Notes under the pieces: model-generated
What the model saw: the letters and a program-made list of their open reading frames with translations, nothing else
What the model was told of the DNA's origin: nothing
Database searches by the model: none
Program-made: the position numbers and the translations under genes
NCBI GenBank assembly: GCA_050485425.1
Contig: JBJHBJ010000093.1
Coordinates: 1-7,777, forward strand
Direction: 5' to 3'
DNA: 7,777 nt
From: LSCE01 sp050485425
GTDB lineage: Bacteria; Pseudomonadota; Gammaproteobacteria; Nitrococcales; Aquisalimonadaceae
Part shown: one piece after another, positions 1 to 5,837 of the stretch
Numbering within the stretch: position 1 is the stretch's first letter
Layout: the number at the start of each line of letters is the position of its first letter

Positions 1-80
1 GTTCAGTTCCAGACTGTCGATCGCAGGGATGCGATCGTCAAGCCCCCAGGGATGGGTTTACGGCGTGTCTGGAACTGAAC
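1..80 (+). repeat. Structured intergenic repeat, copy 1 (two AGGGAT-hexaloop hairpins inside an outer stem)
   Basis: An outer stem is formed by 1-14 (GTTCAGTTCCAGAC) and 67-80 (GTCTGGAACTGAAC), 14 bp and perfect. It may continue beyond the left edge. Inside is a 52-nt core (15-66). Hairpin A pairs 15-24 with 31-40 (one T-T mismatch) around loop AGGGAT (25-30). Hairpin B pairs 45-47 with 54-56 around AGGGAT (48-53), or alternatively AAGCCC with GGGTTT. The core ends in ACGGCGT. Copy 2 at 5002-5111 has a core of the same length and plan with compensatory stem changes. It lies about 140 nt past the algC stop. No T-tract follows the stem on the plus strand, and the other side is outside the window, so terminator activity cannot be judged. 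The strand given is the one on which the non-canonical stem pair would be a G-U wobble; the functional strand is not known. Confidence 0.8.
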
Positions 81-134
81 CAACCGCAAGCCCCGGATTC
101 GTACACGAACGCGGCCAGGGGAACAGCGCCCCAT

Positions 135-165
135 GGTAGCAACCACTGCGCGGTTACTACCCTAC
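135..165 (-). repeat. GTAG-type REP-like palindrome, copy b
   Basis: On the minus strand the tetranucleotide GTAG (165-162) is followed directly by a 10-bp stem: GGTAGTAACC (161-152), a 7-nt loop (151-145) and GGTTGCTACC (144-135), then AT. One pair is G-U. The same 31-nt plan, with different but compensating middle bases, occurs at 4943-4973. A GTAG foot followed by a hairpin is the known layout of one class of bacterial REP sequences, which are mobilised by RAYT (TnpA-REP) transposases. Assignment to that class is inference. It sits 55-85 nt downstream of the algC stop. The rest of 81-219 shows no gene and no other convincing structure. Confidence 0.6.
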
Positions 166-219
166 GCTGCTGGGCGAAATCCGGCCGCAACACGAGCGCG
201 GGAATTGATCAGCGCTTCC

Positions 220-2778
220 CTAGAAGTCGGTCGGTATACCCGGTTTCGCCTGCTCCAGCAGTTCCCGGAACTGCTGCTTGATACGCTCCAGCGCCTCGTC
301 GGTATCCGCCTCGAAGCGCAGTACCAGGCAGGGCGTGGTATTGGAGGCACGCACCAGTCCCCAGCCGTCCGGGAAATCCACCCGCAGGCCGTCGATGGTC
401 GTCACCCGGGCATCCGGAAACTTCGCCTTCGACACCAGCCGCTCGATCACCTGCGGCGGTTCGCCCTCCTCCAGGTTGATCTTCAGCTCCGGCGTGCTCA
501 CCGTCTCCGGCAGTTCGGCAAAGATCTCGGTGGTGCTGCGCGGATCCATGGACAGAATTTCCAGCAGCCGGGCGGCAGCGTAGATGCCGTCATCGAAGCC
601 GTCCCAGCGGTCGTTGAAGAAGATATGCCCGCTCATCTCGCCGGCCAGCGGCGCGCCGGACTCCTTCAACTTGGCCTTGATCAGCGAGTGGCCGGTACGC
701 CACATCACCGGCACCCCGGCATTGTCGGAAATGATGCGCGCCAGGTGGGCGGAGCACTTCACGTCGAAGATGATGTCCGCACCGGGCTCGCGACTGAGAA
801 TATCCATGGCGAACAGCATCATCTGCCGGTCCGGCCAGATGATCTTGCCGGTGGCATCGACCACGCCAAGGCGGTCGCCGTCGCCATCGAATGCCAGGCC
901 CACGTCGGCCTGCTGCAGGCGGACCAGGCGAATCAGCGCCTCGAGGTTTTCCGGGTCCGACGGGTCAGGATGGTGATTGGGGAAGTGGCCGTCCACTTCG
1001 CAGAACAGTTCCTCCACCTCGCAGCCGAGGGCCCGCAGCACCTGCGGACCCACCTCACCGGCCACACCATTGCCCGCGTCCACCACCACCTTCAGCGGCC
1101 GGTGCAGCGTGACGTCACTGGCAATACGGTCGATGTAGTCGGGCAACACGTCCTGCCGACGCACATCGCCCTCGCCCTCGATGAAATCGCCGTTCCGGAT
1201 GCGCTGGTACAGTTGCTGGATGGCTTCGCCGGACAGGGTCTCGCCGCCCAGCATGATCTTGAAGCCGTTGTAATCCGGCGGGTTATGACTGCCGGTGATC
1301 TCTACCCCGGAACCGGTACCGAGGTGGTAGGTCGCGAAATAGGTGACCGGCGTGGGCACACGGCCGATCTGGATCACCAGGCGTCCCGTCGACCGCAGGC
1401 CGTCCACCAGCGCGTCGGCCAGTTCCGGGCTGGACAGCCGGCCATCGTAACCCACGACGATCTCCGGGCACCCCCTGGCCGCCGCCTCGCTGCCGATAGC
1501 CCGGCCGATCAGGCGGGCGACATCGGTCGACAGCGTCTTGCCCATGACACCGCGGATGTCATAAGCGCGGAACAAAGTGGAATCCACTGCCACATTACTC
1601 TCCTTTTTCGCCACGTCCTGTCGAGAGGGTTTCGCTGCAGGCGGCGGATCAGGCTCCGGGGCCGGTTCCTCGACCACCTCCAGCCCACTGAGCGGATCGC
1701 CGTCCTCGAGTTCCCGCACGGATACGCCCGAGGTCCGGTCGGCAGCAACAGCATCGGCCTGCGCCTCCCGCGCCGCAAGCCCCTCGCGGAGTTCGGTCAC
1801 CGTCTCCTCCGCCACCGCCCGGGATTCACTCAGGCGCATCGGATACTGCCCCAGCCGGCCGGCCAGCACGTCCCGACCCAGCGCCTGCCATTGCGCGGCG
1901 TCGGCCACCACCGCCCGCCGAACGGCCACCATGACACCCCAGACCACCAGGGCGAGGAGAACCACGCTGCCACCGACGATGGTGAGAAACCAGGTGTCGC
2001 TCATCGGATCGAACACGCGCGGCGCCTGAGCCGGGCTGTAGCGGACCGACCAGGGAGTCTGCGGCACCTGCATCATGTGGCCGGCCCCCACGCCGGCATT
2101 GCTGCCCATGGCCAACAACTGGCCGCTGTCACCGCCGCCCTGCTGAACCACCAGCCTGCCACCGCCGCGCGCAGGAAGGCGGACGGCATTCTCGAACCAG
2201 TCCAGTGGATAACTGACCACCAGATGGGCGGCGACTGTGTCGCCGTCCATGACCGGCTGAACAAAGTTCACATGAGCCCCGGGCCGGCCGAGCAGGTGCG
2301 CTTCCGGCATCACCGCCTCGCGGCGCTCCTCCACTGCTCGCAGCATATCCAGCAGCGCGTAGCCCACCGGGGGCGTGGCGGCAAGATCGGGCTCGGTCTG
2401 CCCCGGCCGCAGGATGGCAGCGCGGGAAGCACCGGGAAACGCCGAATGCAACAATTGCTCCAGCGTGCCGGTGGCGTCCTGCTGCACGGCCGAACGCGTG
2501 ACCCGGTCGGCAGCCAGCCCGGCCATCTGCCGCTGCTCACGGGCCACGGCCAGGCGCAGTTGCTCGGCGACGATACCGGCAGTAACCACCCCCTCCCGCT
2601 CCAGCGCCGCGCTACGTTCGCGGTCTGCGGCGTCCTGGGCCAGCCAGAGGCTCGCCAGCAGCAAACCGCCGGCAACCGCGAACAGCACCGCGGCCATGCC
2701 GGTAATCGAAACCTTGCTTCCACCCTTGCCTGCAGGCTTTTTCTGTTCCGTTGTTTTTTCCTTGGCCCTGCGTGCCAT
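220..2778 (-). CDS. algC: Membrane-anchored phosphomannomutase/phosphoglucomutase (AlgC, long form)
   Basis: This enzyme interconverts mannose-6-P/mannose-1-P and glucose-6-P/glucose-1-P, feeding alginate, LPS and other exopolysaccharide pathways. The catalytic part (about 398-852) resembles Pseudomonas AlgC from FRAYDIRG (403-410) to the C-terminus. TGSHNP (495-500) carries the phosphoserine Ser497. DGDGDR (631-636) is the Mg2+ loop, GEMSGH (713-718) the sugar-specificity loop and RASNTTP (810-816) the phosphate-binding loop. Unlike the classical 463-residue enzyme, there is a 395-residue N-terminal part: a basic tail, TM helix about 26-47, a presumed periplasmic domain 48-262 beginning with a long helix, TM helix about 263-287, then a charged and Pro/Glu-rich linker to about 395. 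The ATG has GGAG 8 nt upstream and lies 27 nt after dut. The frame is continuous through the junction, so the fusion is real. Long AlgC forms are, from memory, known in other gammaproteobacteria; the ligand of the periplasmic part is unknown. Confidence 0.96.
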   Translation of the reverse strand: MARRAKEKTTEQKKPAGKGGSKVSITGMAAVLFAVAGGLLLASLWLAQDAADRERSAALEREGVVTAGIVAEQLRLAVAREQRQMAGLAADRVTRSAVQQDATGTLEQLLHSAFPGASRAAILRPGQTEPDLAATPPVGYALLDMLRAVEERREAVMPEAHLLGRPGAHVNFVQPVMDGDTVAAHLVVSYPLDWFENAVRLPARGGGRLVVQQGGGDSGQLLAMGSNAGVGAGHMMQVPQTPWSVRYSPAQAPRVFDPMSDTWFLTIVGGSVVLLALVVWGVMVAVRRAVVADAAQWQALGRDVLAGRLGQYPMRLSESRAVAEETVTELREGLAAREAQADAVAADRTSGVSVRELEDGDPLSGLEVVEEPAPEPDPPPAAKPSRQDVAKKESNVAVDSTLFRAYDIRGVMGKTLSTDVARLIGRAIGSEAAARGCPEIVVGYDGRLSSPELADALVDGLRSTGRLVIQIGRVPTPVTYFATYHLGTGSGVEITGSHNPPDYNGFKIMLGGETLSGEAIQQLYQRIRNGDFIEGEGDVRRQDVLPDYIDRIASDVTLHRPLKVVVDAGNGVAGEVGPQVLRALGCEVEELFCEVDGHFPNHHPDPSDPENLEALIRLVRLQQADVGLAFDGDGDRLGVVDATGKIIWPDRQMMLFAMDILSREPGADIIFDVKCSAHLARIISDNAGVPVMWRTGHSLIKAKLKESGAPLAGEMSGHIFFNDRWDGFDDGIYAAARLLEILSMDPRSTTEIFAELPETVSTPELKINLEEGEPPQVIERLVSKAKFPDARVTTIDGLRVDFPDGWGLVRASNTTPCLVLRFEADTDEALERIKQQFRELLEQAKPGIPTDF
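1593..1605 (-). promoter_or_regulatory. Internal ribosome binding site with GTG start inside algC
   Basis: AAGGAG (1605-1600) stands exactly 6 nt before an in-frame GTG (1593-1591, Val396 of the long protein). Initiation here would give a 457-residue soluble AlgC consisting of just the catalytic domain, close to the 463 residues of classical Pseudomonas AlgC. The codons underneath (AAA AAG GAG AGT AAT) are A-rich in an otherwise GC-rich gene, as expected if the site is selected. Use of the site is inference. An out-of-frame ATG overlaps the GTG by two bases and opens only a short frame. Confidence 0.5.
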
Positions 2779-2805
2779 GTCCTGCTCTCCGTTGGTGTCT
2801 CGTCA

Positions 2806-3261
2806 CTAGTCCCGGCCGGAATGCCCGAAACCGCCTTCACCCCGGCTGCTCTCCTCGAATGCGTCCACTCGCTTGAACACCGGCCGCACCACCGGCACGA
2901 ACACCAGTTGCGCGATGCGCTCCCCCGGCGCAATCCGATAGGTCTGGTCGCCGCGATTCCAGCAGGACACGAACAACTGCCCCTGGTAATCGGAGTCGAT
3001 CAGGCCCACCAGGTTGCCCAGCACGATGCCATGCTTGTGGCCCAGCCCGGAGCGCGGAAGAATCACGGCCGCCAGCTCGGGATCACCCATGTGCACGGCC
3101 ATGCCGCTGGGAATCAGCAAGGTGTCGCCGGGGTTGAGTGGCGTTTCCTCGTCCAGGCAGGCGCGCAGGTCGATGCCGGCGGAGCCTTCGGTAGCGTAGT
3201 CCGGGAGTGGAAACTCGGTGCCCAGCCGTTGATCGAGGATGCGCAGTTCTACCATCTGCAT
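2806..3261 (-). CDS. dut: dUTP diphosphatase (dUTPase)
   Basis: Dut hydrolyses dUTP to dUMP and PPi in the cytoplasm, keeping uracil out of DNA and supplying the dTMP precursor. At 151 residues it has the length of the homotrimeric E. coli enzyme and is closely similar along its whole length. All five motifs are present: AGIDLRA (28-34), PRSGLG (69-74), GLIDSDYQG (86-94, with the catalytic Asp89), GERIAQLVFVPV (113-124) and the flexible C-terminal RGEGGFGHSG (140-149). The ATG at 3261 starts 11 nt after the coaBC stop. A GAGG overlapping that stop serves as a modest ribosome binding site. A second ATG two codons in (3255) is less well placed. Tight packing with coaBC and algC indicates co-transcription, the order known from Pseudomonas. 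Confidence 0.98.
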   Translation of the reverse strand: MQMVELRILDQRLGTEFPLPDYATEGSAGIDLRACLDEETPLNPGDTLLIPSGMAVHMGDPELAAVILPRSGLGHKHGIVLGNLVGLIDSDYQGQLFVSCWNRGDQTYRIAPGERIAQLVFVPVVRPVFKRVDAFEESSRGEGGFGHSGRD

Positions 3262-3272
3262 GATTGTCGCCC

Positions 3273-4478
3273 TCAGTGTCCTTGTTGTTCTCTGCGCTCG
3301 ACGATGACGCCGATCAACTCCTGCGCGATGCGCGTTTTCGGTCCGGGCCCCAGGCTGGCGCTACCGCCTTCCCAGAGCACCTCCAGGGCATTGTCGTCGG
3401 CATCGAAACCGCTGCCCGGCTGTCCCACCCAGTTGGCGGCGATCATGTCCAGTCCCTTGCGCCGGCGCTTGTCCTCGGCATGAGCACGCATGTCGTCGGT
3501 TTCCGCCGCGAAGCCGACGGTGAACGGGCCGTTCGCCATGGCCGCCACCTCGGCAAGAATGTCAGGGTTCCGCACCAGGCTGAGCTGCATGTTTTCCCCG
3601 GTTTTCTTGATCTTGCTGCCGGCCACCGACTCCAGGCGATAATCGGCGACCGCGGCGCTGGCGATGAAGATCTGGCTTCCGGCAGCGCGCTCCACCACCG
3701 CATCGTGCATCTGTTGCGCCGTTTCAACATCAATGCGCTCCACCCCTGCCGGTGTCGCCAGCGTGGTGGGCCCTGACACCAGGGTGACCCGGGCACCGGC
3801 GCGGCGGGCCGCATCGGCGATGGCGAAGCCCATTTTCCCGGAGCTGCGGTTGGTGATGTAACGCACCGGGTCGATGGGCTCGCGCGTCGGGCCGGCGGTA
3901 ATCAGCACGCTGACACCGGCAAGCGACGTCTGGACGAACAACCCGCCGACGGCCTGCACCAGTTCCAGCGGCTCCAGCATCCGCCCGGAGCCGGTTTCAC
4001 CGCACGCCTGGTCGCCACTGCCGGGGCCGAACACGTGAACACCCCGGCGTTGCAGCAGGGACAGGTTGTCCTGCGTGGCGGGATGCGCCCACATGACGCG
4101 GTTCATGGCCGGGGCCACGGCAATCGGGGCCTCGGTGGCAAGACAGATGGTGGTCAGCAGGTCGTCGGCCAGCCCGTGCGCCATGCGCGCCAGCGCATCG
4201 GCCGTGGCCGGCGCGATCAACAGCACGTCGGCCCATCGAGCCAGCTCGATATGCCCCATCGCCGCCTCGGCCTGGGGGTCCAGCAGGCTCTCGTGGACCG
4301 GCTCGCCGGACACCGCCTGGAAGGTGAGTGGCCGCACGAACTCGGTGGCACCGCGGGTCATGACCACGCGCACCTCCGCACCGGCTTCCTTCAGCCGGCG
4401 CACCAGATCCGCGCTTTTGTACGCGGCAATCCCGCCGGTGACACCCAGCAGGATGCGCCGCCCTTGCAACTGCGACAT
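3273..4478 (-). CDS. coaBC: Bifunctional phosphopantothenoylcysteine decarboxylase / phosphopantothenate-cysteine ligase
   Basis: This cytoplasmic enzyme carries out two successive steps of coenzyme A synthesis. CoaB joins 4'-phosphopantothenate to cysteine using CTP, and CoaC (an FMN enzyme) decarboxylates the product to 4'-phosphopantetheine. The N-terminal CoaC domain (about 1-185) has the flavin-binding GVTGGIAAYK (12-21), catalytic His76 in MGHIELARWAD, PAMN (123-126) and Cys159 in ACGETGSGRM. The C-terminal CoaB domain (about 188-401) has ITAGPTREPIDPVRYITN with Asn210, RSSGKMG (211-217) and Lys289 in KIKK. The length of 401 is normal for the family. The ATG at 4478 has GAGG 7 nt upstream. 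It is the first gene of the coaBC-dut-algC cluster. No convincing sigma70 promoter could be read in the 126 nt before it. Confidence 0.98.
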   Translation of the reverse strand: MSQLQGRRILLGVTGGIAAYKSADLVRRLKEAGAEVRVVMTRGATEFVRPLTFQAVSGEPVHESLLDPQAEAAMGHIELARWADVLLIAPATADALARMAHGLADDLLTTICLATEAPIAVAPAMNRVMWAHPATQDNLSLLQRRGVHVFGPGSGDQACGETGSGRMLEPLELVQAVGGLFVQTSLAGVSVLITAGPTREPIDPVRYITNRSSGKMGFAIADAARRAGARVTLVSGPTTLATPAGVERIDVETAQQMHDAVVERAAGSQIFIASAAVADYRLESVAGSKIKKTGENMQLSLVRNPDILAEVAAMANGPFTVGFAAETDDMRAHAEDKRRRKGLDMIAANWVGQPGSGFDADDNALEVLWEGGSASLGPGPKTRIAQELIGVIVERREQQGH

Positions 4479-4560
4479 GTACAGCCCTCTGGCGCCGGAA
4501 GCAGCGCCACTTTCCTGTTCGTCTCGAAGTGTACGGGAACTGAGGGGATTAATGGAGTCC

Positions 4561-4597
4561 GGGAGAGGCGACGGCCGATGCCGCTGCCCTGTCTCCC
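4561..4597 (-). terminator. Imperfect hairpin after the 78-aa ORF, possible terminator
   Basis: A 6-bp outer stem (4561-4566 GGGAGA with 4592-4597 TCTCCC) encloses an imperfect inner stem around the loop ATCG (minus strand). It begins 8 nt past the TGA of the small ORF and lies upstream of coaBC, where it could separate the two transcription units. No U-tract follows, so it would be a poor Rho-independent terminator. An RNA-stabilising hairpin is equally possible. Confidence 0.3.
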
Positions 4598-4604
4598 ATG
4601 ACCG

Positions 4605-4841
4605 TCAGCGGGGCATGACCTGGGAGTCCCAGGGGACCGAGACCTCCAGCCGCTCCAGCAGGGCCTCCCGGTCCATGGCGGCCAGTTCCGCCTGGGCGTC
4701 GACCCGGGTGTCCGACCCCAGCATGGCCTTGCGTACCTCGCCGCCGCCACTGGCGACGAACAGCAGCACCTGCATGCCGTACGATTCCCGTCCCAGCATC
4801 ACGTCCCAGTCCTGGCCTTGTGCGTCCGTGATCGAGTGCAT
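4605..4841 (-). CDS. Small hypothetical protein, 78 residues
   Basis: I do not recognise a named family. The protein (MHSITDAQGQDWDVMLGRES to PWDSQVMPR) is balanced and mildly acidic. It has a hydrophobic strand (MQVLLFVASGG, 23-33) followed by a likely helix rich in Ala, Glu and Leu (about 49-67), so a small soluble alpha/beta protein seems plausible. There is no signal peptide or membrane segment. The frame stays open a further 104 codons upstream, but that part is Arg/Pro/Cys-rich, runs through both repeat elements and looks non-coding, so the ATG at 4841 is preferred. Its ribosome binding site is weak (AGG about 12 nt upstream). It lies between radC and coaBC on the same strand. Conservation in relatives would decide whether it is real. 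Confidence 0.5.
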   Translation of the reverse strand: MHSITDAQGQDWDVMLGRESYGMQVLLFVASGGGEVRKAMLGSDTRVDAQAELAAMDREALLERLEVSVPWDSQVMPR

Positions 4842-4942
4842 GGGGATATCGTACCTGAGATGCGGACGAGGCGTTGCATGGCAGACACGGTGGACCAGGC
4901 CGGGGCAGGGCTCAGCGATGCGCACCAGTCCGTGCTGGGGAT

Positions 4943-4973
4943 GGTGCGCACCACGGTGTGGTGCACACCCTAC
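4943..4973 (-). repeat. GTAG-type REP-like palindrome, copy a
   Basis: On the minus strand GTAG (4973-4970) is followed by GGTGTGCACC (4969-4960), a 7-nt loop (4959-4953) and GGTGCGCACC (4952-4943), then AT. The stem is 10 bp with one G-U. The outer GGT/ACC and inner ACC/GGT pairs and the 7-nt loop length are shared with 135-165, while the four middle pairs differ in a compensated way. The element lies between structured repeat copy 2 and the small ORF. Confidence 0.65.
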
Positions 4974-5001
4974 GCCGAGCCTGATTGGAGCTTCGTAACA
5001 A

Positions 5002-5111
5002 GGTCGGGTTGGGAGGCGATGCCTGCGGACTGTCGATGAGAGGGACCTCATCGACAAGCCTACAGGGACGTATGCACGGCGTGTCCGCAGGTATCGCCTC
5101 CCAACCTGACC
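5002..5111 (+). repeat. Structured intergenic repeat, copy 2 (two AGGGAC-hexaloop hairpins inside a 29-bp stem)
   Basis: Arms 5002-5030 and 5083-5111 pair over 29 bp; the only two non-Watson-Crick positions are G-T, that is G-U in plus-strand RNA. The 52-nt core (5031-5082) holds hairpin A: TGTCGATGAG (5031-5040), loop AGGGAC (5041-5046), CTCATCGACA (5047-5056), 10 bp and perfect. It also holds hairpin B: GCCTAC (5058-5063), loop AGGGAC (5064-5069), GTATGC (5070-5075), 5 of 6 pairs. The core ends in ACGGCGT, as in copy 1. It lies 50 nt downstream of the radC stop. It is not followed by a T-tract on either strand, so it is not a standard intrinsic terminator. Confidence 0.85.
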
Positions 5112-5161
5112 GGATCGAAGCCCCCGGCAATCAGCCGGCCAGACGGTGCGCATCGCTGCGG

Positions 5162-5836
5162 TCAGAGCATTCCTCGTTCGGCGAAGGAGACGGCATCGCC
5201 GTCGCCCACCACCAGATGATCGAGCAGGCGGATGTCTACCAGGTTGAGTGCTTCCTGCAGGCGGCGGGTGATGTGCTGGTCCGCCTGGCTGGGTTCGGCC
5301 ACGCCGGAGGGGTGGTTGTGCGCCAGGATCACGGCGGCAGCGTTGCAGGCCAGAGCCTGCTTCACCACCTCCCGGGGGTAGACGCTGGCGGCGTCAATGG
5401 TGCCGCGGAACAGCTCCTCGAACTTCAGCACACGGTGCCGGTTGTCCAGGAACAGGCAGGCGAACACCTCGTGGGGCAGATGGCGCAGGCGGGCAGCCAG
5501 GAAGCGGCGGGTCAGATCCGGACTGGTCAGCGCCTCGCCGCGCTCCAGTGCATGCTGCAGGTGGCGACGGGACATCTCCAGCACCGCCTGCAACTGCGCA
5601 TACTTCGCCGCCCCCAGGCCGGGACTGGCGCAGAAATCCGCCTGGGAGGCCTCAAGCAGCGGGCGGAGACCACCGAAACGTGCCAGCAGATCGCGCGCCA
5701 GGTCCACGGCGCTACGACCGGCAACGCCGGTGCGCAGGAAAATGGCCAGCAGCTCGGCATCGGACAGGGCCTGCGGGCCCTGGGCCAGCAGACGTTCGCG
5801 GGGCCGCTCGGCGAGCGGCCAGTCGGTAATCGGCAT
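5162..5836 (-). CDS. radC: RadC family protein (JAMM/MPN+ domain, UPF0758)
   Basis: RadC is a widespread JAMM-fold protein. The E. coli radC102 phenotype once linked to DNA repair was later attributed to recG, and the true function is unresolved. Plasmid and phage relatives act as anti-restriction or defence-associated proteins. The product has the usual length (224 residues; E. coli 222). An N-terminal helix-hairpin-helix region contains GPQALSDAELLAIFLRTG (20-37) and GLGAAK (73-78). The C-terminal JAMM domain contains FLDNRHR (129-135) and the metal-binding ILAHNHPSGVAEPSQAD, with HNH at 173-175 and Asp186. A GTG at 5839 immediately precedes the ATG at 5836. The ATG is chosen because the product then begins MPITDWP, as in relatives, and AGGGAG is well spaced. 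In E. coli and Pseudomonas, as I recall, radC diverges from coaBC; here both point the same way. Confidence 0.95.
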   Translation of the reverse strand: MPITDWPLAERPRERLLAQGPQALSDAELLAIFLRTGVAGRSAVDLARDLLARFGGLRPLLEASQADFCASPGLGAAKYAQLQAVLEMSRRHLQHALERGEALTSPDLTRRFLAARLRHLPHEVFACLFLDNRHRVLKFEELFRGTIDAASVYPREVVKQALACNAAAVILAHNHPSGVAEPSQADQHITRRLQEALNLVDIRLLDHLVVGDGDAVSFAERGML

Positions 5837-5837
5837 C

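Larger units (their letters stand above)
4913..5158. repeat. 14-bp perfect inverted repeat framing the radC/small-ORF intergenic region
   Basis: CAGCGATGCGCACC at 4913-4926 is the exact reverse complement of GGTGCGCATCGCTG at 5145-5158. The pair frames 218 nt containing the GTAG hairpin (4943-4973) and the structured repeat copy 2 (5002-5111). The right arm lies 3 nt past the radC stop. The arms share the GGTGCGCA core with the GTAG hairpin, so they may be degenerate REP arms rather than true terminal repeats. I see no target-site duplication outside them. Apart from the listed repeats, 4842-5161 shows no gene. Confidence 0.45.

Noticed and set aside
2310..2933. Minus-strand ORF of 207 codons overlapping the dut end and the algC start
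   Set aside because: It is a Trp/Arg/Cys-rich out-of-frame shadow of algC and dut.
133..3483. Plus-strand ORF of 1116 codons antisense to algC, dut and the end of coaBC
   Set aside because: The translation is His/Arg/Gln-rich without recognisable domains. It mirrors algC and dut, which happen to share a frame, and continues a short way into coaBC in another relative frame. High-GC codon bias on the minus strand removes stops from this antisense frame.
4500..4560. Sigma70 promoter for coaBC
   Set aside because: Only a weak TACACT-like -10 could be found, with no acceptable -35 at proper spacing.
5002..5111. Rho-independent terminator for radC
   Set aside because: The stem is long and strong, but no T-tract follows it on either strand, and the branched conserved core with invariant loops is not needed for termination. 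Transcription blocking by another route is not excluded.
1..5111. CRISPR array or integron attC interpretation of the repeated palindromes
   Set aside because: There are only two copies, 5 kb apart, with no regular spacers, no cas or integrase gene, and no gene cassettes between them.
4842..5153. N-terminal extension of the small ORF to 182 residues
   Set aside because: The extra 104 residues are Arg/Pro/Cys-rich and translate through the GTAG hairpin and the three-way-junction element, which are better explained as non-coding repeats.
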